Source of the DNA: an uncultured Lachnospiraceae bacterium
GTDB taxonomy: Bacteria; Bacillota; Clostridia; Lachnospirales; Lachnospiraceae
NCBI GenBank assembly: GCA_947165025.1
Contig: CAMUYQ010000015.1
Span: 1 to 39,820 of the forward strand
Length of the DNA: 39,820 nt
Direction of reading: 5' to 3'
Position 1 is the stretch's first letter; each line of letters starts with the position of its first letter. The position numbers and the translations under genes were made by a program. Positions 1 through 7,705 of this stretch are shown here, piece by piece. Under the pieces are notes generated by a model. The model saw nothing but the letters and a program-made list of their open reading frames with translations. It searched no databases and had not been told where the DNA came from.

Positions 1-306
<306 letters not shown>

Positions 307-477
307 AAAAATGGTTAAACCATTGCTGGCTTTGTTTCGTTTCCGAATAAAAATAATAAAGGAATTATTTTCGGGTTTGGTTGGTTGTACTATTTCATTT
401 TCAAGGTGCTTCGGGACACCGTCCCCACTCAAACGGCGTTCCGCCTGTCACGATTGCTTCGCAATCCTGACAACTAC
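307..477 (-). other. rRNA leader with three short hairpins
   Basis: This is the spacer between the tRNA-Ser(GGA) gene and the 16S 5' end. On the minus strand it holds three consecutive hairpins: 447-471 (GTCA then GATTGC, GAA loop, GCAATC, TGAC, with one mismatch), 435-445 (GGCG, GAA loop, CGCC) and 413-425 (GGGAC, GGT loop, GTCCC). Then comes CACCTTGAAAATGAAATAG, like the conserved sequence found in Firmicutes rRNA leaders and spacers, followed by an A/T-rich run into the 16S. These hairpins are likely processing or antitermination sites; that role is inferred. I see no protein gene or second strong promoter. Confidence 0.6.
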
Positions 478-566
478 GGAGAAGGAGGGATTTGAACCCT
501 CGCGCCGCTGTTAACGACCTACTCCCTTTCCAGGGGAGCCCCTTCGGCCAGCTTGGGTACTTCTCC
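478..566 (-). tRNA. tRNA-Ser (anticodon GGA)
   Basis: An 89-nt class II tRNA. The acceptor arm pairs GGAGAAG with CTTCTCC. The T arm contains GGTTCAAATCC. The anticodon stem is CTCCC/GGGAG with loop CTGGAAA, giving anticodon GGA, and a long variable arm is typical of tRNA-Ser. The CCA end is not encoded. It lies 42 nt downstream of another tRNA-Ser and upstream of the 16S gene. Confidence 0.96.
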
Positions 567-607
567 ATGGTCGAAAATAAGAAAAATACCCGCCGGTTGC
601 GGGTAAC

Positions 608-692
608 GGAGAGGATGGGATTCGAACCCATGTGCCCGTGAAGGCAAACGGTTTTCAAGACCGCCTCGTTATGACCACTTCGATACCTCTCC
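608..692 (-). tRNA. tRNA-Ser (anticodon UGA)
   Basis: An 85-nt class II tRNA. The acceptor arm pairs GGAGAGG with CCTCTCC. The T loop is GGTTCGAATCC. The anticodon stem is GCGGT/ACCGT with loop CTTGAAA, giving anticodon UGA. It has a long variable arm. CCA is not encoded. It is the first gene after the strong promoter at 745-773. Confidence 0.96.
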
Positions 693-744
693 ATGTCAAT
701 TACTTGCACAAAAAATACGTGCTCCGATTGTCAGCGCAAGAAGT

Positions 745-773
745 ATTCTAACAAACCTGCGTTATGGTGTCAA
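745..773 (-). promoter_or_regulatory. Strong sigma-A promoter for the tRNA-Ser/16S unit
   Basis: On the minus strand there is a perfect -35 box TTGACA (768-773), a 17-bp spacer and a near-perfect -10 box TAGAAT (745-750). An A-rich stretch upstream of the -35 (774-790) resembles an UP element. It lies about 55 nt before tRNA-Ser(UGA). No comparably good promoter is visible between the tRNAs and the 16S gene, so this probably drives the whole stable-RNA transcript. Confidence 0.85.
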
Positions 774-816
774 TTGTTTTTTACAGTATTTTCTGACAAA
801 TCTTACCCGAAAACCA

Positions 817-846
817 AAGACTGCCCGGCTCATGCCCGGCAGTCTT
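817..846 (-). terminator. Hairpin terminator after the double-glycine peptide gene
   Basis: The stem AAGACTGCC/GGCAGTCTT continues after one G-G mismatch with GGC/GCC around an ATGA loop. On the minus strand it is followed by TTTGGTTTTC, an imperfect T tract. It lies 26 nt past the stop of the 74-aa peptide gene and insulates it from the stable-RNA promoter downstream. Confidence 0.75.
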
Positions 847-871
847 CAAAAGGTATCATCGTATCGACGGA

Positions 872-1096
872 TCAGATCGTCTTACAATTACTTAAAAACG
901 TCCTGGCATCAGGCTTGAATCCGGCCTCCTGCCACTGTGTGTACAGATCCTCGAGTTCTGTTCCGGTAAGACCCTTTGCTTCCATATTAAGTCCGTACCA
1001 TGCCTGTTCGAACTCGCTTTTTCTGTCCGACTGAACATTTCCGGCACCGCCTGTAACCTTTTCAAGCGATTTTTCGTTTATGATCTTTTCATCCAT
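872..1096 (-). CDS. Putative double-glycine leader peptide (bacteriocin-type precursor)
   Basis: A 74-residue protein. Residues 1-17 form a classic double-glycine leader: an acidic, hydrophilic start, then LEKVTGG. That motif is the recognition and cleavage signal of C39-peptidase ABC exporters in known systems. The predicted core is residues 18-74, mainly hydrophilic and acidic, with two tryptophans and one cysteine near the C-terminus, so it is not a disulfide-rich class II bacteriocin. A good ribosome site (AAAGGAGG, 9 nt before the ATG), its own promoter and a terminator make it a self-contained gene. No exporter, peptidase, immunity gene or modification enzyme is adjacent. It could be a bacteriocin, a signalling peptide or a Nif11-like precursor; the leader is clear but the function is unknown. 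Confidence 0.75.
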   Translation of the reverse strand: MDEKIINEKSLEKVTGGAGNVQSDRKSEFEQAWYGLNMEAKGLTGTELEDLYTQWQEAGFKPDARTFLSNCKTI

Positions 1097-1119
1097 CTCT
1101 TAATTCCTCCTTTGATGGT

Positions 1120-1148
1120 CTTATACTAGCAAAGCAACTGTCACACAA
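1120..1148 (-). promoter_or_regulatory. Promoter of the double-glycine peptide gene
   Basis: On the minus strand the -35 box is TTGTGT (1143-1148), the spacer is 17 bp and the -10 box is TATAAG (1120-1125), about 24 nt upstream of the start codon. The -35 region lies inside two near-direct repeats (TGTGACG then TGTGACA, 1140-1158), which could be a regulator site; that is inference. Confidence 0.7.
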
Positions 1149-1182
1149 ACGTCACAGAAGCCGGTACGTCTCAGGTATGATC

Positions 1183-2160
1183 TTACCCGACAAACTGGAA
1201 TGCGACAAATGACGCATATATTATCAGAAGGACCACGCCCTGGACCCTCGACAGTTTTCCGCGAATGAGCGCCGGGACCGTCAGGATTCCCATAACGAGA
1301 AACATCAGCGGGATATCGATCACAAATGATGCGGGATATGCGCCTATCCTCTTTCCGACCGGGACCGCAAACGGCGACAGCGTAACTGATGCGCCGCTCA
1401 CAAGCACTAAATTGAAAAGGTTCGCACCGATCACGTTTCCGAGCGAGAGTGCACCGTAACCTTTTGCAAGCGAAGTGATGGCCGTAACAAGCTCAGGAAG
1501 CGACGTTCCGAGTGCCACGAACGTAAGCGCGATGACGGATTCCGGAACTCCCATGTACTGAGCGATAATAGTGCCGTTATCCACAAGAAGATCCGCTCCG
1601 ATAGCGATAAGCGCAGCCCCTACGATAAGGAGCACGATAAGAAGCCACATCGGCTTTTCCTTTTCGGCACCTTCTTCAGGCTCCGGCTCGCTTTTTTCAT
1701 CGCCCGGGGATTTTACCGCCTGACGGATCGTAAGGATCATGTATATCACAAAGATCAGCAGGAGCATTATCCCTGTAAGCCTTGAAAAAAAGCCGAAGAA
1801 ATACGCAATGGCACTGTAGAAGACCGCTGATACAAAGAAAAAGAACGTAGGCATAACGAGTGTTTTACGCTCAATGTTTGAAGGCCGTACAGATATCGTG
1901 ATTGCAGCGATCAGTGCGGTATTGCATATGATCGATCCGATCGCGTTTCCGTATGCGATCTCGCCGTGCCCCGAAACAGCTGAGGATGCCGATACCATGA
2001 CTTCCGGAAGCGTTGTTCCGATCGATACGACCGTGGCTCCCACAAGGATCTGTGGCATGTTGAATCTCTTTGCGATGCCGGCCGCACCGTCAACAAACCA
2101 GTCTCCGCCCTTGATAAGGCAGACAAGACCTACTATGAACAACAGAACGGGAACGAGCAC
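1183..2160 (-). CDS. Calcium/sodium (CaCA family) antiporter
   Basis: A 325-residue inner-membrane exchanger of the YrbG type. It has about ten hydrophobic segments in two homologous halves. Each half carries the alpha-repeat signature: GTTLPE then GNAIGS in the first (about residues 48-80) and GTSLPE then GNVIGA in the second (about residues 218-245). An acidic, hydrophilic loop (about residues 150-170, rich in Glu and Pro) joins the halves. The family exchanges Na+ (some with K+) for Ca2+. The start is GTG at 2160, with AGGAGG placed at the end of ispD, 3 nt away, so it is the last gene of the long tsa-ispD run and probably translationally coupled. Ion specificity cannot be read from sequence alone. 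Confidence 0.92.
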   Translation of the reverse strand: MLVPVLLFIVGLVCLIKGGDWFVDGAAGIAKRFNMPQILVGATVVSIGTTLPEVMVSASSAVSGHGEIAYGNAIGSIICNTALIAAITISVRPSNIERKTLVMPTFFFFVSAVFYSAIAYFFGFFSRLTGIMLLLIFVIYMILTIRQAVKSPGDEKSEPEPEEGAEKEKPMWLLIVLLIVGAALIAIGADLLVDNGTIIAQYMGVPESVIALTFVALGTSLPELVTAITSLAKGYGALSLGNVIGANLFNLVLVSGASVTLSPFAVPVGKRIGAYPASFVIDIPLMFLVMGILTVPALIRGKLSRVQGVVLLIIYASFVAFQFVG

Positions 2161-2163
2161 TTT

Positions 2164-2919
2164 CTACACCTCCTGTATCTTACGCGAATGATCCAGGTAA
2201 AATTTCATAAGTTCCGGGTCTTCCGGCCCGGTAACCTTGATGTTTTTCGGATCTCCCATGACAAACTTCACTCTTCTTTCGGAGAAGAGTTCAAGCACCA
2301 TCGCATCGTCAGTCACGACTATGCCACTTTCAAGAATGCTTGCCTCCGACTCTATAAGCTTGCTGTAAGCTTCGTATATTTCGTAAAAATCAAATGCCTG
2401 CGGTGTCTGCATCATCCACACGAGATCGCGGCGAAGAGTTTCGGTCGCAAAGCCCTCCGTATCGGCCATCTTGACGGTATCCTTGGAAGGGATCGCTGCA
2501 ACGGCGGCATGATTTTCGGCTGCACCGTCATATACACGTCTGATGACATCCTGGGAAACAAGAGGTCTTGCCCCGTCGTGGATCATGACGATGTCACAGG
2601 GATCGCGCATATCACCCTCAGCCACGCATCTGAGCGCCTTGATACCGTTGTAAACCGAATGGTAACGCTCTCTTCCGCCGGGAACCACGCTCTTGACCTT
2701 GGTAAAACCGTATTTTTCAACAATCTCCTCGGAGCAGCGGTCCACATCACCATCAGCGCACACAAGGATGATCTCATCGACGAAACTGTCCTGGAATGCC
2801 TTCAGACTGTACCAGATAAGAGGATATCCTCCGATCTCCATGTACTGTTTGGGGGTATCGGATCCCATCCTTGTACCCCTGCCGCCCGCAAGGACTATTG
2901 CTGCTGTTCTCTTTTTCAT
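2164..2919 (-). CDS. ispD: 2-C-methyl-D-erythritol 4-phosphate cytidylyltransferase
   Basis: 251 residues. It transfers CMP from CTP to MEP in the non-mevalonate isoprenoid pathway (cytosol). The N-terminus has the nucleotidyltransferase loop VLAGGRGTRMGS (about residues 10-21) followed by PKQY, where the lysine is catalytic in the family. Mid-protein DGARPLV (about residues 115-121) and the C-terminal VTDDAMVLE are typical of IspD rather than other cytidylyltransferases such as TarI; the two families are close, but no tarJ neighbour is present. GAGG lies 7 nt upstream of the ATG. It sits between tsaD and the antiporter in the same operon. Confidence 0.92.
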   Translation of the reverse strand: MKKRTAAIVLAGGRGTRMGSDTPKQYMEIGGYPLIWYSLKAFQDSFVDEIILVCADGDVDRCSEEIVEKYGFTKVKSVVPGGRERYHSVYNGIKALRCVAEGDMRDPCDIVMIHDGARPLVSQDVIRRVYDGAAENHAAVAAIPSKDTVKMADTEGFATETLRRDLVWMMQTPQAFDFYEIYEAYSKLIESEASILESGIVVTDDAMVLELFSERRVKFVMGDPKNIKVTGPEDPELMKFYLDHSRKIQEV

Positions 2920-2927
2920 GGCTTACC

Positions 2928-3938
2928 TCATAAACTAAGATTGGGTATGGCATTAAGCGAATAATCCGCAAAGTTTCCTTTTGTATACTCATGATACGCT
3001 GCAACACCAATCATCGCGGCATTGTCCGTGCAGTACACGGGTGAGGGGCAGTAAAATCTGACGCCTTCCTTATCACACGCATCTGCTATGCTCGCTCTTA
3101 AGGCGGAATTACTCGCTACACCGCCTGCAAGCGCCATGTCTTTTACGTTAAACTGCCTTATCGCCATAACGGCGTGCTCTGTCAGAACATCAACGACCGC
3201 TTTCTGGAAAGATGCAGCAAGATCATCCGGATTTACCGTATCGCCCTTCATTTCCGCATGATTCAGAAAATTGAGCACCGCACTTTTGAGCCCGGAAAAG
3301 CTGAAATCATACTCGCTGTCATCAACCTTTGCCTTGGGAAACGGGATCGCGTCCGCATTACCGCGTTTTGCGGCCGCATCAATCTTCGGGCCGCCCGGAT
3401 ATCCGAGTCCTATCGCGCGCGCGACCTTGTCAAATGCCTCGCCGGCCGCATCATCACGGGTTCTTCCGATCACCTCGTACTTACCGAAATCCGCCACCCT
3501 CACAAGATGCGTATGCCCGCCGGATACGACAAGGCACATGTACGGAGGCTTAAGATCAGGATGTTCTATGTAATTGGCGCAGATATGGCCCTGAATGTGG
3601 TGTACCCCGATAAGCGGCAGTCCTGTTGCAAAAGCGATCGCCTTTGCTTCGGCAACTCCGACAAGGAGGGGGCCAACCAGACCCGGGCCGTATGTCACCG
3701 CAACGGCGGAAAGGTCCGACAGCTTACATCCCGCTTCCTTGAGCGCTGCCTCGATCACGGGATTTATCTTTTCTATATGTTTTCTCGATGCGATCTCGGG
3801 AACGACGCCCCCGTAGATCGTATGAAGGTCTATCTGCGAATATATGATGTTTGAGAGCACTTTACGGCCGTCTTCGACAACGGCTGCGGCCGTCTCATCA
3901 CAGGAGCTCTCAATGGCCAGTATCCTTACTTCACCCAT
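2928..3938 (-). CDS. tsaD: tRNA N6-adenosine threonylcarbamoyltransferase TsaD
   Basis: 336 residues with the start at ATG 3938. It transfers the threonylcarbamoyl group to A37 of ANN-decoding tRNAs to form t6A, working with TsaB and TsaE, both encoded in this window. The ASKHA fold shows [14 protein letters not shown] at the N-terminus, the metal-binding HHIQGH (about residues 108-113), VSGGHTHL, and late GGVASN. In-frame starts at 3944 (ATG) and 3947 (GTG) are also possible; the TsaD family usually begins just before the ILAIESS segment, which favours 3938. Any of these overlaps the stop of the upstream gene (3931), indicating coupling. Confidence 0.95.
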   Translation of the reverse strand: MGEVRILAIESSCDETAAAVVEDGRKVLSNIIYSQIDLHTIYGGVVPEIASRKHIEKINPVIEAALKEAGCKLSDLSAVAVTYGPGLVGPLLVGVAEAKAIAFATGLPLIGVHHIQGHICANYIEHPDLKPPYMCLVVSGGHTHLVRVADFGKYEVIGRTRDDAAGEAFDKVARAIGLGYPGGPKIDAAAKRGNADAIPFPKAKVDDSEYDFSFSGLKSAVLNFLNHAEMKGDTVNPDDLAASFQKAVVDVLTEHAVMAIRQFNVKDMALAGGVASNSALRASIADACDKEGVRFYCPSPVYCTDNAAMIGVAAYHEYTKGNFADYSLNAIPNLSL

Positions 3939-4518
3939 TCTCATCACCCGGCTTCACAAGTTCCCATCCGAGGATCTTCCAGTGTCCCTTCGCATCTTTT
4001 CTCATAATGAAGTGTTCCTGGACGGGTGCCACGTTTGTTCCCATCCTGACCGAATATATGCAGTAAAGCTGGGCCCATTCAAACCCGCCGTACGAGTATT
4101 CCTGAACATCGGTACTGCTTGATACCGAATAGCTCGAGATGACCTTCTTGTCATTCTTCCAGCTCTGTATGTCAAACTTCAGTGCGCTGAGATAGTCCGA
4201 CTCGCTCTGGTTGGCCACAAGTTCGTCATCAAAGAGCTTTCTTGAAAGATTTGCCAGCTTAACAAGCTCCTCATCCGTGTATTCTTCGCCATAGTAACAT
4301 CTCGTGATCTCGCTGTAGAACTTCAGCACTTCCTTAGGAGTCGGCGGGTAATTGGTCTCGAGATTTCTCGAAAGCACCTCCTGAACCGGTGTCATCTGCG
4401 CTACCTTGCCGTCCGCAATGGCCTTCTGCCTGTTTGAGATATAGAAAAACAGGCCCACAACCGCGATCGCGAGCACAACGAAAACTATTAGGATTCTTGC
4501 GGGATTTTTACGTCGCAT
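3931..4518 (-). CDS. Membrane-anchored hypothetical protein (possible DUF6715)
   Basis: 195 residues. A short basic start and one transmembrane segment (about residues 8-27) are followed by an extracytoplasmic domain of about 165 residues. There is no lipobox. The domain has a helical first half ([33 protein letters not shown]) and a beta-rich second half ending [17 protein letters not shown], which resembles an NTF2-like fold. It reminds me of the Lachnospiraceae family annotated DUF6715; I cannot verify this. It lies between rnz and tsaD and overlaps the tsaD start. Function is unknown. Confidence 0.75.
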   Translation of the reverse strand: MRRKNPARILIVFVVLAIAVVGLFFYISNRQKAIADGKVAQMTPVQEVLSRNLETNYPPTPKEVLKFYSEITRCYYGEEYTDEELVKLANLSRKLFDDELVANQSESDYLSALKFDIQSWKNDKKVISSYSVSSSTDVQEYSYGGFEWAQLYCIYSVRMGTNVAPVQEHFIMRKDAKGHWKILGWELVKPGDENG

Positions 4519-4526
4519 TCCTTTGG

Positions 4527-5441
4527 TCAGTCCTCGAACATAATATCCAAACTGCGGCCGTCCTTGGCCACATGAGTGTTTTTAAATATCTTGCGTACCT
4601 CTTTTTCATACTCCTTGGGATACGAAAGAGACGGTGAATAATGGGTCAGCCACATCTCGCGAGGTGCAGGGGATGCGTCTGCAGCCAGTCTTGCAGCTTC
4701 GTAGAAAGTCATATGACGGTGCTCTTTGGCCTTCTCCTCCATGCCCGGCTCTCCGTACATACCTTCACATATGAAAAGGTCGGCATCGGCGGCCATCTCC
4801 GAGATAACGGGTACAGGCCTTGAATCCGTACAGTAAGTGACCTTGAGGCCGCGCCTGTCAGGACCTATCACCATATCAGGGGTGTACGTCCTTCCGCCCT
4901 CGGTTATCGTCTCGCCTTTCTGAAGCCTGTTCCAGTAAGGGAGCGGTATCTCAAGCTCTTTTGCCTTATCGGCATCAAAACGGCCGGTTCTCGGTATCCT
5001 GAGCGTATAGCCATAGCAGGTAACGTTATGGCTGACCTTGAAAGCCTCTATCTCATACCCGGGAAACGAAAATACCTGTCTGGGCTCTTCTATCTCCAGA
5101 AAATGCAGCTCGAACGGAAGCTCCGGTGCTATGACCCTGAGCGCATTCACAACCCTTGACAGCCCCTTCGGCCCTATCATCGTGATAGGGGCAACCCTTT
5201 CGCTATTACCGATACTCAGGAGCAGTCCCGGAAGACCGCTTATATGATCCGCATGATAATGGGTAAAACAGATCACATCGATCGGATTGGGGCTCCAGCC
5301 CTTCTCCTTGATGGCTATCTGAGTTCCCTCGCCGCAATCTATCAGTATGTTGCTGCCGTTGTATCTCATCATGAGCGACGTCAGCCATCTGTAAGGAAGC
5401 GGCATCATTCCGCCGGTTCCGAGTAAACAAACATCAAGCAT
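4527..5441 (-). CDS. rnz: Ribonuclease Z / metallo-beta-lactamase fold tRNA 3' processing nuclease
   Basis: 304 residues. The family cuts tRNA precursors on the 3' side of the discriminator base, needed where CCA is not encoded, as for both tRNA-Ser genes here. The zinc-binding HxHxDH motif is HYHADH at residues 61-66. Other metal ligands are in SHN (about 139), CTDS (about 210) and the late HxS of LTHYSPSL. The N-terminal LLGTGG and the DCGEGTQ segment are typical of RNase Z. The length matches the family. It lies between rimI and a hypothetical gene in the t6A operon. Confidence 0.9.
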   Translation of the reverse strand: MLDVCLLGTGGMMPLPYRWLTSLMMRYNGSNILIDCGEGTQIAIKEKGWSPNPIDVICFTHYHADHISGLPGLLLSIGNSERVAPITMIGPKGLSRVVNALRVIAPELPFELHFLEIEEPRQVFSFPGYEIEAFKVSHNVTCYGYTLRIPRTGRFDADKAKELEIPLPYWNRLQKGETITEGGRTYTPDMVIGPDRRGLKVTYCTDSRPVPVISEMAADADLFICEGMYGEPGMEEKAKEHRHMTFYEAARLAADASPAPREMWLTHYSPSLSYPKEYEKEVRKIFKNTHVAKDGRSLDIMFED

Positions 5442-5468
5442 TAAATACCACCTGTTGTGTATCGCATG

Positions 5469-5933
5469 TTATTGTATACCGTCTCTGAGCCAGTATATAA
5501 CCGCATCTTCTTTCGGGTTGTTATAAAACCCGGGCCGTACTCCCTCGCTCACAAACCCAAGGCTTTCATACAGCTTTATGGCCGGCTCATTGCTTATCCG
5601 AACCTCAAGGGTAAAATCATATGCCCCGAGCTTTCTGCCTCTTTCGAGAAGTTCCTCCAGCATCCGCCGTGCGATCTTCCTGCCCCGGTGATCCGGATGA
5701 ACCATAACATTTGTTATCTCACCGGTGCCTACGATGTTCCTGACACCTGCAGCTCCGATGATACTCTCTTTTGGATCTGCATCCGCATCAACTGCCACGA
5801 CATATTCGACATCCGGCAGTTCAAACGTCTCCCTGTACACCTTCTCCGACCACGGGTCCGAAAAGACCATCTTCTCGAGGGCGGCCACGCGCGGGATATC
5901 AGTTTCTGTCATCTGTCTTATAATTATATTCAT
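5469..5933 (-). CDS. rimI: Ribosomal protein S18-alanine N-acetyltransferase-like (GNAT)
   Basis: 154 residues of a GNAT fold. The acetyl-CoA loop is VHPDHRGRKIARRML (about residues 77-91), preceded by the strand EITNVMV. The C-terminal RISNEPAIKLYESLGF is the RimI signature. The enzyme acetylates the N-terminal alanine of S18 in E. coli; here that role is assigned by family and by the common tsaE-tsaB-rimI-tsaD gene order. No good ribosome site precedes ATG 5933. The upstream DNA instead holds the structured element at 5956-6082, and the bases just before the start codon can form a 9-bp hairpin with that element's left arm. Confidence 0.9.
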   Translation of the reverse strand: MNIIIRQMTETDIPRVAALEKMVFSDPWSEKVYRETFELPDVEYVVAVDADADPKESIIGAAGVRNIVGTGEITNVMVHPDHRGRKIARRMLEELLERGRKLGAYDFTLEVRISNEPAIKLYESLGFVSEGVRPGFYNNPKEDAVIYWLRDGIQ

Positions 5934-5964
5934 AAATACTTCAAACGTAACCGAAGAAGTATTT
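5934..5964. promoter_or_regulatory. Alternative hairpin at the rimI start
   Basis: AAATACTTC (5934-5942) pairs perfectly with GAAGTATTT (5956-5964) across a 13-nt loop. The first arm ends directly at the rimI start codon. The second arm is also the outer left arm of the 5956-6082 element, so the two pairings exclude each other. This is what a translation or processing switch looks like, but no function is shown. Confidence 0.5.
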
Positions 5965-6082
5965 ACTGTTTGCGAAAAAAGCTTTGGAGGACGTTGTTAC
6001 TTGACGAGGTTTTTCACGAGTCTAGTAACGTGACGTCCGGAAAGGAGCGAAAGCGCCTTTTTGAGCAAATTGTAAATGCTTC
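5956..6082. repeat. Structured dispersed element, copy 1 (tsaB-rimI gap)
   Basis: One long imperfect hairpin, written on the plus strand. Outer arms pair 5956-5981 with about 6054-6082 (GAAG, ATTTAC, TTTGC and AAAAAG blocks). GGACGT (5989-5994) pairs with ACGTCC (6033-6038). GTTACT (5996-6001) pairs with AGTAAC (6024-6029). After a T-T mismatch, GAC (6003-6005) pairs with GTC (6020-6022). The loop is GAGGTTTTTCACGA. The right side carries a GTG bulge (6030-6032) and a side hairpin with a GCGAAAGC core. Copy 2 is at 25833-25976. It begins 23 nt after the tsaB stop. The acting strand is unknown. Confidence 0.8.
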
Positions 6083-6105
6083 GAGGTATATTACATTAAG
6101 ATTAA

Positions 6106-6807
6106 CTATGGATTTGAGTTCCTCTCGCGCTCCGCCTGGCTCGGTCTCAGATAGTCCGGCTTGTGGTCGGCTGCGGTCACCGTCCGCCCTTCGCGCATAT
6201 AGCGCATAGCAAGGAAAGCAAGTGCTCCGGCTCTCTGGCGGTTCATGTGAATCGGCGCAAACCTGTAAGGGACGGTCATCTCAGTTTCGATCCTGTCCTT
6301 GTATACAGGGACGGCGTCTCCGAGAAATACAACTCTTCTGCCCGTCTCATTGAGCATCTTTACAACGGTCGATATATCCTCGGCAAACCGCTCATGAATA
6401 ACTGAGAGTTCATCGTTGACATCAAACTCATAAAACCCCGTATATACCTGATCACGTCTGGCATCCATGATAGGACAGATAAGATCGTCTGTTCCCCACA
6501 TGTTCATTGCCAGTGCATCAACGGTACAGACCTCGATTATCGGCTTATCAAGCGCAAGGCCGAGACCCTTGGCCGTTGCCGACCCGATACGAAGTCCCGT
6601 GAACGATCCGGGGCCTGCCGCAATCGCCACGGCATCTATGCTCCCAAGATCAAGCTCGGTCATCTTCTTTATCTCATCAAGCATCGGGAGCAGTGTCTGG
6701 GAATGAGTCTTCTTAAAATTGACCGTATATTCGGCAACGAGCGTATCTTCTGTCGCTATCGCCACGGTTGCCACAAGTCCCGATGAATCAATCGCAATTA
6801 TCTTCAT
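6106..6807 (-). CDS. tsaB: tRNA threonylcarbamoyladenosine biosynthesis protein TsaB
   Basis: 233 residues, ASKHA fold, paralogue of TsaD that scaffolds the t6A-forming complex. N-terminal IIAIDSS, the helix start KTHSQTLLPMLDEI (about residues 33-46) and AAGPGSFTGLRIG (about residues 63-75) are the TsaB signature. It lacks the HxxxH metal site of TsaD, as expected. The start overlaps the tsaE stop by 4 nt (ATGA), indicating coupled translation. Downstream, copy 1 of the structured element separates it from rimI. Confidence 0.95.
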   Translation of the reverse strand: MKIIAIDSSGLVATVAIATEDTLVAEYTVNFKKTHSQTLLPMLDEIKKMTELDLGSIDAVAIAAGPGSFTGLRIGSATAKGLGLALDKPIIEVCTVDALAMNMWGTDDLICPIMDARRDQVYTGFYEFDVNDELSVIHERFAEDISTVVKMLNETGRRVVFLGDAVPVYKDRIETEMTVPYRFAPIHMNRQRAGALAFLAMRYMREGRTVTAADHKPDYLRPSQAERERNSNP

Positions 6808-7232
6808 ATGTTACCGTCAATCTCTATCCTTCTGTAATCCGTCCCCTTGGACAGGTCCTTTGAAATTCGGACCTTTATGGTCTCATCCGGCAGGATCGGC
6901 TCCACAAGATCGGCCCATTCCATCACGGACACCCCTTCTCCGAAGAAGTAATCCTCGTATCCTATCTCATCCATCTCCGAGATATCCCCGATCCTGTAAA
7001 CATCGAAATGGTACAGCGGGAGGCGTCCTGTCTCATATACCTGTACAAACGTAAATGTGGGACTTGTGATCGGCTCATTTATCCCGAGACCCTTTGCAAA
7101 ACCTTTGGTAAATGCGGTCTTTCCTACCCCCAGATCTCCTACCAGAGCGAAAACATCGCCTTTTTTTGCCTTTTGGGCAAGCGAAGCAGCCAGATCATAT
7201 GTATCTTTTTCGCAGAATGATTCGGATATCAC
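6804..7232 (-). CDS. tsaE: tRNA threonylcarbamoyladenosine biosynthesis ATPase TsaE
   Basis: 142 residues from GTG 7232. It is the ATPase that resets the TsaB-TsaD complex in t6A synthesis. The Walker A is GDLGVGKT (residues 32-39), followed by TSPTFTFVQVYE and YHFDVYRI, both typical of TsaE, and VMEWADLV near the end. The open frame extends further upstream to 7394, but that part lies in another frame of the YcxB-like gene and does not look like TsaE. The GTG start shares GTGA with the upstream stop (7229), and the resulting length fits the family. Confidence 0.92.
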   Translation of the reverse strand: MISESFCEKDTYDLAASLAQKAKKGDVFALVGDLGVGKTAFTKGFAKGLGINEPITSPTFTFVQVYETGRLPLYHFDVYRIGDISEMDEIGYEDYFFGEGVSVMEWADLVEPILPDETIKVRISKDLSKGTDYRRIEIDGNI

Positions 7233-7705
7233 CTGATGTTTACCTGTTTCGGGTCCATATGGGCACTGATGATCCTGATGACCTCGTCTTTCTGATCTTT
7301 CATATCTTCCTTCGGGAAGATGCAGGCATTGATCCTTCCCGTATACAGGATAACGGATCTTGATGTCGAAACAGCCTTGTACATCTTGTCCCATTCAAGG
7401 CTTTCGGTATTTTCCCCGCTCGTAACGCTGACTCCGTTGTCGTCAACAACGTATTTGAGCGGCTCTTTAAATGCCTCGTTATTCTTTACCTGCCTTCTTG
7501 AGCGAAGATACAGTGCCACCGGCTGATAGAACACGCATACGATCCCGGCTGCAAGGTATATCCACTGCCCGTACATGAAAAATCCTGCCACGAGAAGAAT
7601 CCCGAGCAGTTCACCTACTATTCCCGCAAAGGAAGTGAATGTATGGCGCATCATGTAATCGTACATTTTGCCCGTTGTCATCTTTACTTCAAACTCGGCT
7701 CTCAT
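7229..7705 (-). CDS. YcxB-like membrane protein
   Basis: 158 residues. Two adjacent transmembrane segments (about residues 22-67) are followed by a soluble C-terminal domain with the pattern YVVDDNGVSVTSGE...LEWDKMYKAVSTSRSVILYT, which matches the YcxB-like C-terminal domain (structurally PH-like). Molecular function of the family is unknown. The start overlaps the DUF975 stop by 4 nt (ATGA) and its stop overlaps the tsaE start, so the three genes are tightly coupled. Confidence 0.8.
   Translation of the reverse strand: MRAEFEVKMTTGKMYDYMMRHTFTSFAGIVGELLGILLVAGFFMYGQWIYLAAGIVCVFYQPVALYLRSRRQVKNNEAFKEPLKYVVDDNGVSVTSGENTESLEWDKMYKAVSTSRSVILYTGRINACIFPKEDMKDQKDEVIRIISAHMDPKQVNIR

Noticed and set aside
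693-1034. 113-residue plus-strand open frame
   Set aside because: Overlaps the stable-RNA promoter, terminator and the double-glycine peptide gene on the other strand; no ribosome site.
2188-2964. 258-residue plus-strand open frame
   Set aside because: It is antisense to ispD, has no recognisable domain, and the opposite strand is a clear enzyme with a good ribosome site.
5956-6082. Miniature inverted-repeat transposon for the two structured elements
   Set aside because: The terminal arms differ in sequence between copies while pairing is preserved, and no target-site duplication is evident.
5457-6209. 250-residue plus-strand open frame over rimI and the structured element
   Set aside because: Antisense to rimI and spanning the hairpin element; no protein family resemblance.
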